In this document: positions 47,419 to 56,324 of the stretch, piece by piece | Numbering within the stretch: the first letter of the stretch is position 1 | Layout of the letters: every line of letters starts with the position of its first letter | Assembly (NCBI RefSeq): GCF_004343505.1 | Contig: NZ_SLXU01000001.1 | Location: 496,001 to 560,000 of the forward strand | Source of the DNA: Rhodovulum bhavnagarense | Lineage (GTDB): Bacteria; Pseudomonadota; Alphaproteobacteria; Rhodobacterales; Rhodobacteraceae | Direction of reading: 5' to 3' | Length of the DNA stretch: 64,000 bases | The notes under the pieces: generated by a model | Database searches by the model: none | What the model was told of the DNA's origin: nothing | Seen by the model: only the letters and a program-made list of their open reading frames with translations | Translations under genes and position numbers: made by a program

Positions 47419-47793
47419 TTACCTTTCTACAGGTAATCCGGCCCCCTGCCATTCGCGGAAGGCGCCAAGGTTGTAGACCTTGTCATATCCCAGCTTTTTC
47501 ATCGTCCGCGCGGCCATTCTGGATCGCGCACCGTTTTCACAATACAAAACATAGCTTTTAGCACGATCAAAGACCGGGTCATGGTCGGGGCTTTTCTCAT
47601 CCGCCCTCTGGCGGATCGAGGCAAGGGGCACCTTCAGCGCGCCCTCGCACTTGCCTGATCGGGCGATCTCGCGCGGTTCGCGCACATCGACCAGCACGAT
47701 CCTGCCTTTCCGGGCCAAGCGCCATGCATCGACAGGGGACATTTCGTCGACTGGAGGAAATATCTTTTTGAAAAAGGACCCGGGATTGAACAA
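47419..47793 (-). CDS. Rhodanese-like protein, first tandem copy
   Basis: This gene encodes 124 residues. TTG at 47793 is the likely start: GGAGG lies seven bases upstream, and the product then aligns end to end with its neighbour, both 124 residues, both opening MF and both having the active cysteine at residue 85. The active loop is CENGARS, keeping the arginine of the sulfur-binding loop. There is an N-terminal hydrophobic patch (NPGSFFKKIFPPV) but no signal peptide. It probably carries or transfers sulfane sulfur; the acceptor is unknown. The stop lies 54 bases from the converging lpdA. Confidence 0.82.
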   Translation of the reverse strand: MFNPGSFFKKIFPPVDEMSPVDAWRLARKGRIVLVDVREPREIARSGKCEGALKVPLASIRQRADEKSPDHDPVFDRAKSYVLYCENGARSRMAARTMKKLGYDKVYNLGAFREWQGAGLPVER

Positions 47794-47882
47794 GCTCCAT
47801 CCTCCGGTTTCGAGGTTTCGGCAGGTTTGGCCGTCGCACGCTGTGGGGTGGGGCGGCCGTACCCGCCTGGCCGCGCCTGTTT

Positions 47883-48257
47883 CTAACGCTCCAACGGCAG
47901 CTTGGCGTTCAGCCATTCGCGGAAGGCGCCCATGTTGTAGACGTCCTTGTAGCCCATCTTGAGCAACATGCGCGCCGCGGCCAACGCGTCATTCCCGGTC
48001 TCGCAATAGACGGCATAGGTCTTTTCGGGATCGAAGGCGGGATCGTAATGCGGACCGCCCCGGTTGGCTGCATGCCGGACCATGTGCATGGGGATATGGA
48101 TCGCCCCCTTGCATTTGCCAAAGCGTCGTATTTCGTGTTCGGCACGCACGTCGATCAGCACGATTTCTCCCTTTTCGGCGAATTCCGCGGCCTCGCGGGC
48201 ACGGATTTCCTCGACATAGGGGTATACCTTGCCCATGAGTTCGACCCATTTGAACAT
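47883..48257 (-). CDS. Rhodanese-like protein, second tandem copy
   Basis: This gene encodes 124 residues and is a clear duplicate of the next gene downstream, 89 bases away. Shared features are [22 protein letters not shown] (versus RIVLVDVREPREIARSGKCEGA) and the identical VYN(L/M)GAFREW ending. The active loop here is CETGNDA: Cys85 is kept but the loop arginine is replaced by Asp, so sulfur chemistry may differ. AGGAGG precedes ATG 48257. It is divergent from uvrA with a 176-base gap. Confidence 0.86.
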   Translation of the reverse strand: MFKWVELMGKVYPYVEEIRAREAAEFAEKGEIVLIDVRAEHEIRRFGKCKGAIHIPMHMVRHAANRGGPHYDPAFDPEKTYAVYCETGNDALAAARMLLKMGYKDVYNMGAFREWLNAKLPLER

Positions 48258-48353
48258 GGCGCGTCCTCCTGTTGCTCGCCCTTGGGCGCGACTATAAGTG
48301 CCCGTGGCCGATTGTTAAGCCGCAATCGCAAGACAGGGCGCCGCAGGGCGGGT

Positions 48354-48368
48354 GTTCGCATCCTGTTC
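48354..48368 (+). promoter_or_regulatory. LexA box upstream of uvrA
   Basis: GTTC (48354-48357), seven bases, GTTC (48365-48368) exactly matches the alphaproteobacterial LexA operator GTTC-N7-GTTC. It is 66 bases before the uvrA ATG, in the position expected of an SOS operator. Confidence 0.8.
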
Positions 48369-48433
48369 CGTTTTTCCGGTTGGGAATCGGGCGCGTATCC
48401 CCTATCTGTTCAACGGATATTCCGGGGACAGTC

Positions 48434-51292
48434 ATGGCCGATTTGAAACGGATCGAGGTGCGCGGCGCGCGCGAACACAATCTCAAGGGCATCGATGTGG
48501 ATATCCCGCGCGATGCGCTGGTGGTGATTACCGGGCTGTCGGGCTCGGGCAAGTCCAGCCTTGCCTTTGACACGATCTATGCCGAGGGACAGCGCCGCTA
48601 TGTCGAGAGTCTGTCGGCCTATGCGCGACAGTTCCTCGACATGATGCAAAAGCCGGACGTCGACCATATCTCGGGCCTCAGCCCCGCGATCTCGATCGAG
48701 CAGAAGACGACCAGCAAGAATCCGCGTTCGACCGTGGGGACGGTCACGGAAATCTATGACTACCTGCGCCTTTTGTTCGCCCGCGCGGGCACGCCCTACA
48801 GCCCTGCCACGGGCCTGCCCATCGAGGCGCAACAGGTGCAGGACATGGTCGACCGCGTCATGGCGATGGAAGAGGGCACCCGCGCCTATCTGCTGGCCCC
48901 GATCATCCGCGACCGCAAGGGCGAGTATCGCAAGGAATTCATTGAGTTGCGCAAGCAGGGGTTCCAGAGGGTCAAGGTGGATGGACAGTTCCACGATCTG
49001 GACGAACCGCCCAGCCTGGACAAGAAGTTCCGCCACGACATCGACGTGGTGGTGGACCGGATCGTGGTGAAAGAAGGGATTGAAACCCGTTTGGCAGATT
49101 CTTTCCGCACAGCGCTGGATCTTGCCGACGGCATCGCGATCATGGAAACCGCCCCGCGCGAGGGCGACCCCGAGCGCCATACGTTCAGCGAGAATTTCGC
49201 CTGTCCCGTCAGTGGATTTACCATCCCCGAAATCGAGCCGCGGCTGTTTTCGTTCAACGCCCCTTTCGGCGCCTGTCCCGATTGCGATGGGCTGGGGGTC
49301 GAGCTTTTCTTCGATGAACGTCTGGTTGTGCCCGACGCGGCGCTGACCGTCTATGACGGGGCCATCGCGCCCTGGCGCAAGGGCAAGTCGCCCTATTTCC
49401 GCCAAACGATCGAGGCCATCGCGAAGCATTACGAGTTCGACAAGGATACCGCGTGGAAAGATCTTCCCTCCCATGTCAAACAGGTGTTCCTCTATGGCTC
49501 GGGGGACGATGAAATCCCGTTCCGCTATGACGAGGGCGGGCGCGTCTACACCGTGACCCGCCCCTTCGAGGGGGTGATCCCCAACATGGAACGCCGCTAT
49601 CGCGAGACCGATAGCAACTGGGTGCGTGAGGAGTTCGAACGCTATCAGAACAACCGCCCCTGCCATAGCTGCGGCGGTTACCGCCTGCGACCAGAAGCCT
49701 TGGCGGTAAAGATCGCCGGGCTGCATGTCGGCGAGGTGGTGCAGATGTCGATCCGCGAGGCCCATGACTGGTGCCGGCAGGTGCCCGACAGCCTGTCGAA
49801 ACAGAAGAACGAAATCGCCCGCGCGATCCTGAAGGAAATTCGCGAACGCCTCGGCTTTCTGGTCAATGTGGGGCTGGATTACCTGACGCTGTCGCGCAAT
49901 GCGGGTACGTTGTCGGGCGGCGAAAGCCAGCGCATCCGGCTGGCCAGCCAGATCGGTAGCGGGCTGACCGGGGTGCTGTACGTTCTGGACGAACCCTCGA
50001 TCGGGTTGCACCAGCGAGATAACGGGCGGCTGTTGCAGACGCTTAAGAACCTGCGCGACCAGGGCAATAGTGTGCTGGTGGTCGAACATGACGAGGAAGC
50101 GATCCGCGAGGCCGATTACGTCCTGGACATCGGCCCAGGGGCCGGCGTGCATGGCGGACAGATCGTGGCCCAGGGCACGCCCGCCGAAATCGCGGCTGAT
50201 GCAGCCTCTTTGACCGGGCAATACCTGTCGGGCAGCCGGGAAATCCCCGTGCCCGCCGAACGCCGCCCCGGCAATGGCAAGACATTGACCGTGGTCAAGG
50301 CCACCGGCAACAACCTCAAGGACGTCACCGTCGATTTCCCGCTGGGCAAGTTCGTCTGCGTCACCGGCGTGTCGGGCGGCGGCAAGTCGACCCTGACCAT
50401 CGAGACCCTGTTCAAGACCGCCAGCATGCGCCTGAACGGGGCGCGCCAGACGCCCGCGCCCTGCGAAACGATCAAGGGCCTTCAGCTCCTTGACAAGGTC
50501 ATCGACATCGACCAGCGGCCTATCGGCCGCACGCCCCGGTCAAACCCTGCCACCTATACCGGCGCCTTCACGCCAATCCGCGACTGGTTCGCCGGCCTGC
50601 CCGAGGCCAAGGCGCGCGGCTATAAACCAGGGCGCTTCAGCTTCAACGTCAAAGGCGGGCGCTGCGAGGCGTGCCAGGGGGATGGTGTCATCAAGATCGA
50701 GATGCATTTCCTGCCCGATGTCTATGTCACGTGCGAAACCTGTCATGGGGCCCGCTATAACCGCGAAACCCTTGAGATTCAGTTCAAGGGAAAGTCCATC
50801 GCCGACGTTCTGGACATGACGGTCGAGGACGCGCAGGAGTTCTTCAAGGCGGTGCCGTCGATCCGCGAAAAGATGGATGCGCTGGCGCGTGTGGGCCTTG
50901 GTTATATCAAGGTGGGCCAGCAGGCCACAACGCTATCGGGCGGCGAGGCGCAGCGGGTCAAGCTGTCAAAGGAACTCAGCAAACGCGCGACGGGCCGCAC
51001 GCTTTACATCCTCGATGAACCGACAACTGGGCTGCATTTCGAGGATGTGAAGAAACTGCTGGAGGTGCTGCATGAACTGGTCGATCAGGGCAACAGCGTG
51101 GTGGTGATCGAGCACAATCTCGACGTCATCAAGACCGCGGACTGGATCATAGATATCGGACCCGAGGGGGGGGATGGCGGCGGACAGATCGTGGCAGAGG
51201 GCCCCCCCGAAGAGGTGGCCGCCGTCGAGCGTAGCCATACCGGGCGCTACCTGAAAGAGATGTTGAAACCCCGGCGCCACGCTGCGGAATAG
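48434..51292 (+). CDS. uvrA: Excinuclease ABC subunit A
   Basis: This gene encodes 952 residues. UvrA recognises bulky DNA damage with UvrB. Two ABC ATPase modules are present: Walker [15 protein letters not shown] and [15 protein letters not shown], signatures [12 protein letters not shown] and [12 protein letters not shown]. In the first zinc region the pattern is CPVS (residues 257-260) rather than CPxC, followed by CPDC (280-283), so one ligand is serine. The second zinc module (CEAC, CETC) is intact. ATG 48434 ([20 protein letters not shown]) is the standard start. The stop is one base from that of the converging Hint-domain gene. A LexA box precedes the gene. Confidence 0.97.
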   Translation: MADLKRIEVRGAREHNLKGIDVDIPRDALVVITGLSGSGKSSLAFDTIYAEGQRRYVESLSAYARQFLDMMQKPDVDHISGLSPAISIEQKTTSKNPRSTVGTVTEIYDYLRLLFARAGTPYSPATGLPIEAQQVQDMVDRVMAMEEGTRAYLLAPIIRDRKGEYRKEFIELRKQGFQRVKVDGQFHDLDEPPSLDKKFRHDIDVVVDRIVVKEGIETRLADSFRTALDLADGIAIMETAPREGDPERHTFSENFACPVSGFTIPEIEPRLFSFNAPFGACPDCDGLGVELFFDERLVVPDAALTVYDGAIAPWRKGKSPYFRQTIEAIAKHYEFDKDTAWKDLPSHVKQVFLYGSGDDEIPFRYDEGGRVYTVTRPFEGVIPNMERRYRETDSNWVREEFERYQNNRPCHSCGGYRLRPEALAVKIAGLHVGEVVQMSIREAHDWCRQVPDSLSKQKNEIARAILKEIRERLGFLVNVGLDYLTLSRNAGTLSGGESQRIRLASQIGSGLTGVLYVLDEPSIGLHQRDNGRLLQTLKNLRDQGNSVLVVEHDEEAIREADYVLDIGPGAGVHGGQIVAQGTPAEIAADAASLTGQYLSGSREIPVPAERRPGNGKTLTVVKATGNNLKDVTVDFPLGKFVCVTGVSGGGKSTLTIETLFKTASMRLNGARQTPAPCETIKGLQLLDKVIDIDQRPIGRTPRSNPATYTGAFTPIRDWFAGLPEAKARGYKPGRFSFNVKGGRCEACQGDGVIKIEMHFLPDVYVTCETCHGARYNRETLEIQFKGKSIADVLDMTVEDAQEFFKAVPSIREKMDALARVGLGYIKVGQQATTLSGGEAQRVKLSKELSKRATGRTLYILDEPTTGLHFEDVKKLLEVLHELVDQGNSVVVIEHNLDVIKTADWIIDIGPEGGDGGGQIVAEGPPEEVAAVERSHTGRYLKEMLKPRRHAAE

Positions 51293-51293
51293 A

Positions 51294-52874
51294 TCAGGCC
51301 GCGCGCGCCAGAACACGAGCCTCGAATCCGCGCAGGGTCGGGCGGGCCGGGGGGCCGTAGCCTGCCCATGTCTCGGGGTCGAGTTGCGGGAAAAGCGCGA
51401 GGATCTCGGCCTGCACCGCGGCGTCGAACCCGGCCATGGTCATCGGGCCGGGCAGATAACTTTCGCTCCAGACGCCATGGGCGCGCACGATCTGGTGGCA
51501 GTCGAACAGCATATGGTAATAAGTAACGTTGCCGGGGTAGGCCACGACGTGGATGCCGCTGAACTCTGCCAGATCCCGGGCGCGGGCCAGGACCTCGGGG
51601 TCGCCGAATAACAGTTCTGCCTGCGCATGTTCGATCAGGATGCAATGCTGTTGCGATACCCACAGATCCCGGGTCGCGCCTAGCCGTCCGCGCGCGATGC
51701 GCACCGGGGCGTGTCGGCCCTCTGCCGGAACGGTTGATCCGCCGATCCAGCGGATCGGTTGCGCCCCGTGATCGCGGGTCAGCACCAGGTCGCCGGCGCG
51801 CAGGTTCTCGACCCGTCTCGGGCCATCGGGCGTGTCGATCAGGGTGCCGCCGACGAAACAGGGCATCTGGTTGATCTTGACGATGCCGCGATCAGCGTTG
51901 CCGGTGTCATCGCTGATCGAGTAGTTGAAATAGACCGTCTCGATGTCGCCATCGCCCTGGATGGTAAAGGTGCCATCCGCGTTCAGCGTCACGCTCTGGC
52001 CTGTGCCCAGCGTGAGGCTGTCGCCCGCAGTGACCGCAACCCCGTTGATATGGGTCACCGTCAGCGTGCCCTGACCGATATCGTTGTCCAGCACGTCGAT
52101 TACGCGTGCCTCGTCTGGGCCCAGCCTGACCTCGTCATCCAGCGCGATGATCTTGGTCTGGGCGCTGTTGCCCGCGATCAGAACCGAGGTGTCATACTGG
52201 TCGTCCAGCACGTCGGCCACGCCGATGATCAGGGTGTTGACCTCTCCGGCATTGACCGGTGCATTGAATGACAGGGTGACGGTAAACCCGTCCATCTCGG
52301 TGTTGAACTGGTCGCCGGTATTGTCGATGTAGAGGTTGGCGGTGTCATCGCCGTTGATGTTGTTCACCGAGGCGGTGCCGTTGCCGATGGTGATCGTTGC
52401 TTGCACCCCGTTTACCCAGGCGCCGACAACATCGTTATACTGGCTGTTGACCCATTCGGGATATTCCTCCGAGGCGATTACGAAATCGAGGGTCAGCATC
52501 TCCCCGTCGGGGATGAAATCGATTTCGAGAAAGGCCGCGTCATAGGTCGCTGTGCCCGCCAGCGAGTTGAAAAGCGGGTTTCCGTTCGGACCCGATGTAT
52601 TGGTCGAGGTGGTCGTGGACTGGTTGGTGTTGGATGAACTCCACCAGTTGCCGCGATTGGTGAAGTCGTCGACGCGGCCGGTGCTGAGGATGACACCGGA
52701 ATCCCCGGGCGCCACGCCCGGGCTGATCGTGTCTGCATCCGTATAGATGCCCGATGATCGGGCGTCGCCGGTATAGCTTGCCGAAACGACCGTGACCCCA
52801 TCACCGAAGATTTCATTCGCCATTTCCTCGGCAGTTGCCTGCCGATCAATGGGCAATTCCCTCGCGATTGCCAT
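51294..52874 (-). CDS. Choice-of-anchor L and Hint-domain protein
   Basis: This gene encodes 526 residues. The N-terminal half (about 1-225) matches the choice-of-anchor L pattern, with ASEEYPEWVNSQYNDVVGAWVNG and many D/N/G-rich strands. A cadherin/VCBS-like segment (about 240-345) follows with GTLTVTHINGVAV and LNADGTFTIQGDGDIE. A Hint (hedgehog/intein) domain starts near residue 350 with CFVGGTLIDTPDGPRRVENL and continues to RDLWVSQQHCILIE. There is no N-terminal signal peptide; the acidic repeats suggest type I or other secretion. Hint domains can self-splice or autoprocess, but the catalytic steps here are unproven. Function is unknown. Confidence 0.85.
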   Translation of the reverse strand: MAIARELPIDRQATAEEMANEIFGDGVTVVSASYTGDARSSGIYTDADTISPGVAPGDSGVILSTGRVDDFTNRGNWWSSSNTNQSTTTSTNTSGPNGNPLFNSLAGTATYDAAFLEIDFIPDGEMLTLDFVIASEEYPEWVNSQYNDVVGAWVNGVQATITIGNGTASVNNINGDDTANLYIDNTGDQFNTEMDGFTVTLSFNAPVNAGEVNTLIIGVADVLDDQYDTSVLIAGNSAQTKIIALDDEVRLGPDEARVIDVLDNDIGQGTLTVTHINGVAVTAGDSLTLGTGQSVTLNADGTFTIQGDGDIETVYFNYSISDDTGNADRGIVKINQMPCFVGGTLIDTPDGPRRVENLRAGDLVLTRDHGAQPIRWIGGSTVPAEGRHAPVRIARGRLGATRDLWVSQQHCILIEHAQAELLFGDPEVLARARDLAEFSGIHVVAYPGNVTYYHMLFDCHQIVRAHGVWSESYLPGPMTMAGFDAAVQAEILALFPQLDPETWAGYGPPARPTLRGFEARVLARAA

Positions 52875-53044
52875 GACTTGCTCTGCCTCGTGCCATCCCG
52901 TTTGGTCGGGGTCGGCAACTTATTGTTTCAGGCAGAAATGGAGTCTGAATGTGGCAATTTTGGGGCGCGTTGTCTCAAAGGTGTTAAATTTTGTCTCTTG
53001 TGGTTTATGTCGCTCGTCAGGGTGATGAGGGCATGACGAGGTTA

Positions 53045-53089
53045 CGGGCCGATCCCCCGCACCCGTAGACGGGTGCCGAGGGCGGCCCG
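53045..53089 (-). terminator. Nested stem-loop after the first DUF2892 gene
   Basis: An outer CGGGCC/GGCCCG pair (53045-53050 with 53084-53089) encloses a perfect inner hairpin GCACCCGT-AG-ACGGGTGC (53059-53076). It lies 15 bases after the DUF2892 stop on the minus strand. No T-tract follows, so it may be a Rho-dependent end or a 3' stabiliser. Confidence 0.5.
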
Positions 53090-53103
53090 ATCCGGCGGTG
53101 TGC

Positions 53104-53307
53104 CTAGTGCGTCTTGCAGGTCTTTATTCCCACGATCGAGTATAGCGGGCAGGTCGCCAGAACGCCGGTCGCCAGCGGAATGACCCCCAGCCAATAAGCG
53201 TAGCGTAGTACCGAGTCGGAATCGTTGAGGAAAAAGCCTGCGATCAGGCCTACGCCTACGATGATCCGGGAAATGCGGTCGATGCCGCCCACGTTCTTTT
53301 CAAACAT
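53104..53307 (-). CDS. DUF2892 (YgaP-like membrane) protein, copy 1
   Basis: This gene encodes 67 residues. It opens MFEKNVGGIDRISRIIVGV and contains two membrane segments (IIVGVGLIAGFFL and WLGVIPLATGVLATCPLY). The final CPLYSIVGIKTC keeps the two cysteines typical of the family. DUF2892 is the membrane part of E. coli YgaP, where it is fused to a rhodanese domain. Here it stands alone, 154 bases from a related copy. AGGAGG lies upstream of ATG 53307. Confidence 0.87.
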   Translation of the reverse strand: MFEKNVGGIDRISRIIVGVGLIAGFFLNDSDSVLRYAYWLGVIPLATGVLATCPLYSIVGIKTCKTH

Positions 53308-53461
53308 TCAGCTACCTCCTGTTGCGGTAGGGCCGTGGCATGGCCCAGCCGGGTGACGATGACCCATCATAACACATGGCGCCGTGGCCGGGCCACGACG
53401 CCATGCGAATACATCGTCTTTCACCGCGCCGCATCAAGATGGGCGCGACCGCTCGGGACGC

Positions 53462-53656
53462 TTAGTCCTTCGGGCAGGTGTTCAGACCGATCACGTTGTA
53501 CAGCGGGCAGGATTTCATCAGGCCGGTGGCCAGCGGCACGATGCCCAGCAGCCAGATCCAGCTGGGATCGGTGAGGAACGCCCACATCAGCAGCATGACA
53601 GCGCCAATGACGATGCGGGCGGTGCGGTCCATGCCGCCAACGTTCTGTTTGAACAT
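53462..53656 (-). CDS. DUF2892 (YgaP-like membrane) protein, copy 2
   Basis: This gene encodes 64 residues. It is close to the neighbouring copy: MFKQNVGGMDRTARIVIGAV at the start, IPLATGLMKSCPLYNVIGLNTC at the end, and two membrane segments between. The pair probably arose by duplication. Because rhodanese and DUF2892 domains are fused in YgaP, the two free rhodanese genes at 47.4-48.3 kb are possible partners, though they are 5 kb away. The Crp-Fnr gene lies 96 bases upstream on the same strand. Confidence 0.87.
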   Translation of the reverse strand: MFKQNVGGMDRTARIVIGAVMLLMWAFLTDPSWIWLLGIVPLATGLMKSCPLYNVIGLNTCPKD

Positions 53657-53687
53657 GAGGTTTCTCCAACTCTCGGGAATAGATAAC

Positions 53688-53706
53688 CGCCCGACTCATT
53701 CGGGCG
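53688..53706 (-). terminator. Hairpin between the Crp-Fnr gene and DUF2892 copy 2
   Basis: CGCCCGA (53688-53694) and TCGGGCG (53700-53706) form a perfect 7-base-pair stem with a 5-base loop. It lies 47 bases after the Crp-Fnr stop and before DUF2892 copy 2. No T-tract follows, so termination is only suggested. Confidence 0.45.
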
Positions 53707-53743
53707 TATGACAGGACGATGACGCAAGGCGGGCGCGCTGTCT

Positions 53744-53756
53744 GTGACTCAGTCAC
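53744..53756. promoter_or_regulatory. Palindrome GTGACTCAGTCAC
   Basis: A perfect 6-1-6 palindrome overlaps the Crp-Fnr stop codon, 88 bases ahead of DUF2892 copy 2. It resembles Crp half-sites (TGTGA and TCAC) but has five bases between them rather than six. It could be a target of the adjacent regulator; this is inference. Confidence 0.35.
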
Positions 53757-54412
53757 GAAGCGGTGCCGGTCGCGGCCAGTTGCGCCAGCCCGGCCGGATC
53801 GGTCAGTGTGACCACGCCCCGGTCAAGCCGCACCAGCCCCCCCTTTGCCAGCGCATCCAGCCGACGGGACACCACCTCGCGCGCGGTGCCGATTCGGGTG
53901 GCGATTTCATGGTGCGTGGCATGAACCGCGCCATTCTCGGCTCTTTCAAGAAGGTCGGCGGCCAGCCGGCTTTCGACCTTTTGAAAGGCGACCCTTTCGA
54001 GCAGGGACATGACCGATTGCAGCCTCTGCGCGAAGGCTCCGAAGACGAAATGGCGAAAGGTCGGGGACTGGTCCATGAGCGCGAGAAACATCTCGCGCGG
54101 CAGCAGGACAGCCTCGCAATTGCTGACGGTTACTGCTTCGCCGGTGTAATCTTCGCCCCCCAAAAGTCCTAGCGTTGATTGCACGCAGGACTGTCCCGGC
54201 TCGATCCCGTATAGCAGGATCTCGCGCCCCGTTGGGCCGATCAGGAAGACATCGACCCTGCCCGACAAGAGGATCGTGAATCCGCGCGCGGCCTCGCCGG
54301 GGCAGAACAGCACCTTGCCCTTGGGCAGGCGCAGGATGGGCAGGTTTTCGAGCCGGGCGGCGATGCCCGGCTCCAGCCCTTCCAGTCCGGTTGCGCGCGC
54401 GATCCAGCTCAT
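53753..54412 (-). CDS. Crp/Fnr-family transcriptional regulator
   Basis: This gene encodes 219 residues. An N-terminal cyclic-nucleotide-binding-like domain (about residues 15-125, with GFTILLSGRVDVFLIGPTGREI) is followed by a Crp-type helix-turn-helix (THHEIATRIGTAREVVSRRLDAL). The few cysteines (FCPGE, SCVQS, NCEAV) do not form an FNR iron-sulfur cluster motif, so it is not an oxygen sensor of that type. Its start overlaps the mmsB stop by four bases, so it belongs to the valine-catabolic operon. The ligand is unknown. Confidence 0.9.
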   Translation of the reverse strand: MSWIARATGLEGLEPGIAARLENLPILRLPKGKVLFCPGEAARGFTILLSGRVDVFLIGPTGREILLYGIEPGQSCVQSTLGLLGGEDYTGEAVTVSNCEAVLLPREMFLALMDQSPTFRHFVFGAFAQRLQSVMSLLERVAFQKVESRLAADLLERAENGAVHATHHEIATRIGTAREVVSRRLDALAKGGLVRLDRGVVTLTDPAGLAQLAATGTAS

Positions 54413-55281
54413 CCCCGGCCGCGCCTTTCGAACCGCGGCAGCATCGCGGAAAAGTCGCGCCCCGCGCCGTCCTCTTGTTCGACGAAGGCGGCGTAAAGCT
54501 CGGCCGCGCGGGTGCCCATGGGCGTGTCGGCGTCCACCGCCTCGGCTGCCTGGCGGGCCAGGCGCAAATCTTTCAACATCAGATCCGCGGCAAAGCCTGG
54601 TTTGTAGTCATTGTCGGCCGGACTTTGCGGGCCGACGCCGGGGGCGGGGCAATAGGCGTTCATGCTCCAGCTATAGCCCGACGAGGTGGAGACCACGTCG
54701 AACATCTTTTCCCGATCCAGCCCTAGCTTGTCGGCCAGGGCAAAGGCCTCGCAGGTCACGATCATCGTGGCGCCCAGGATCATGTTGTTGCAGATCTTGG
54801 CCGATTGCCCGGCGCCCGAGGCGCCGCAATGCACCGCCTTCTGGCCCATGATGTCGAACAGCGGCTTGACCTTGGCGAAGGCCTCTTCGCTGCCGCCGGC
54901 CATGAAGGTCAGGGTTCCGGCCGTGGCGCCGCCGACGCCGCCCGAAACCGGCGCATCGACCGCGCCAATGCCCACCCCCGCGGCTTGTTCGGCCACCGCG
55001 CGGGCGCTGTCGACATCGACGGTGGAACAGTCCAGATGCACCGCGCCCTGGTCCATCCCCGGCAGGATCTCGTCCGCCACCTTTCGCAGGATCGCACCAT
55101 TGGGCAGCATGGTGATGACCACGTCCTGCCCCTTGGCGGCCTCGGCCGCACTGGCCGCTGCCGTCACGCCCTCGGGGCAGAGGGCGGCCAGGTCGAAGCC
55201 CGTCACCGCATGTCCCGCCTTGGCAAGGTTGGCGGCCATCGGCGCGCCCATGTTGCCCAACCCGATAAACCCGATCTTCAT
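54409..55281 (-). CDS. mmsB: 3-Hydroxyisobutyrate dehydrogenase
   Basis: This gene encodes 290 residues. The enzyme oxidises 3-hydroxyisobutyrate to methylmalonate semialdehyde with NAD in valine breakdown. The opening IGFIGLGNMGAPMAANLAKAG is the dinucleotide site, DAPVSGGVGGATAGTLTFMAGG the substrate loop, and the catalytic lysine lies in GAGQSAKICNNMILG. The product is the substrate of MmsA, encoded at 10.7 kb. The start overlaps the hydrolase stop and the stop overlaps the Crp-Fnr start, both by four bases. Confidence 0.95.
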   Translation of the reverse strand: MKIGFIGLGNMGAPMAANLAKAGHAVTGFDLAALCPEGVTAAASAAEAAKGQDVVITMLPNGAILRKVADEILPGMDQGAVHLDCSTVDVDSARAVAEQAAGVGIGAVDAPVSGGVGGATAGTLTFMAGGSEEAFAKVKPLFDIMGQKAVHCGASGAGQSAKICNNMILGATMIVTCEAFALADKLGLDREKMFDVVSTSSGYSWSMNAYCPAPGVGPQSPADNDYKPGFAADLMLKDLRLARQAAEAVDADTPMGTRAAELYAAFVEQEDGAGRDFSAMLPRFERRGRG

Positions 55282-56324
55282 GTCAATTCCTCCTCCAGAT
55301 CCAGCCCGTCATCCCCCAGCGGCGCCAGCATCTGCGCCACCTCTTCTTGCGAAACGGCGGTCAAGGCGTGATGGCGCCAGCTTGGGCTGCGATCCTTGTC
55401 GATAATGGCGGCGCGCACACCTTCGAGAAAGTCCGAATGTTGCGGCGCGCGGTAAGTGAAACGGTATTCCAGCGCAAGCGCGTCGCGGATCGTGGCCCGT
55501 GGGGTCAGACGGTTCTGCATCTCGATCGTGCAAGCGATGGCCAGCGGGCTGCCGCGGCCCAGGCGTGTCAGCGTATCTGCGGCAAAATCGGACCCGTCCG
55601 CCTGCAAGGCTGTTACGATCGCGGATAAAGTGCGGGGAGCGAACAGGCGGTCAACCTCCTGCTGCAACGCGGGCAGATCGCCTTGCGGCGCGCTGGTCGC
55701 GGCCCTCAAAACCGCATCCGCATCCCCGGTTTCAACCAGTTCGGCGCTCAGCGCGGGCCAGTCGGCCTCGGGCACGAAATGATCGGCGAACCCGGCATGG
55801 ATCGCGTCACCCGGCCCCATTCGGCGCCCGGTTACGCCCAGGTAGACCCCCAACCTTCCCGGTGCATGTGCCAAGAGGCCCGAGCCGCCCACATCCGGCA
55901 CCAGCCCTATGCCGCATTCTGGCATCGCAACCTGCGCGGTTTCGCCCACCACCCGGTGCGATCCGTGACACCCCACGCCGACGCCCCCGCCCATGGTGAA
56001 GCCCTGCATCAGGCTGATCACGGGTTTGGGGTATTCGGCGATCTTGGCGTTCATCCGGTATTCGTCGCGCCAGAATTTCTGGCCATAGGCGTAATCGCCC
56101 TTGGTGCCGGTTTCATACATCACGGCGATGTCGCCGCCCGCGCAGAAGGCCCGGTCGCCCGCGGCGTCGATCAACATCAGCGCGACAGAGTCGTCGTCCC
56201 GCCACCGGTCCAGCGCCGCCTCGATCTCAAGGCACATCGGATAGGTCAGCGCGTTCAGCGCCTTGGGCCGGTTCAGCGTGATCCGGCCCGCGCGTCCCTC
56301 CTTGCGGATCTCGATATCGCTCAT
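55278..56324 (-). CDS. 3-Hydroxyisobutyryl-CoA hydrolase
   Basis: This gene encodes 348 residues of the crotonase superfamily. AFCAGGDIAVMYETG and FTMGGGVGVGCHGSHRVVGETAQVAMPECGIGLVPDVGGSGLL follow the HIBCH pattern, with the MPECGIGLVPD loop carrying the catalytic glutamate. The longer C-terminal extension (to about 348 residues) is typical of HIBCH rather than hydratases. It frees 3-hydroxyisobutyrate for MmsB. ATG 56324 overlaps the dehydrogenase stop by four bases; a longer frame upstream was rejected. Confidence 0.93.
   Translation of the reverse strand: MSDIEIRKEGRAGRITLNRPKALNALTYPMCLEIEAALDRWRDDDSVALMLIDAAGDRAFCAGGDIAVMYETGTKGDYAYGQKFWRDEYRMNAKIAEYPKPVISLMQGFTMGGGVGVGCHGSHRVVGETAQVAMPECGIGLVPDVGGSGLLAHAPGRLGVYLGVTGRRMGPGDAIHAGFADHFVPEADWPALSAELVETGDADAVLRAATSAPQGDLPALQQEVDRLFAPRTLSAIVTALQADGSDFAADTLTRLGRGSPLAIACTIEMQNRLTPRATIRDALALEYRFTYRAPQHSDFLEGVRAAIIDKDRSPSWRHHALTAVSQEEVAQMLAPLGDDGLDLEEELT

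Noticed and set aside
48410-50221. A 603-codon frame antisense to uvrA
   Set aside because: It begins beyond the uvrA promoter and contains no motif; uvrA is unambiguous.
53753-54412. FNR-type oxygen sensor
   Set aside because: The cysteines are not arranged as an FNR cluster motif, so only the general Crp/Fnr family can be claimed.
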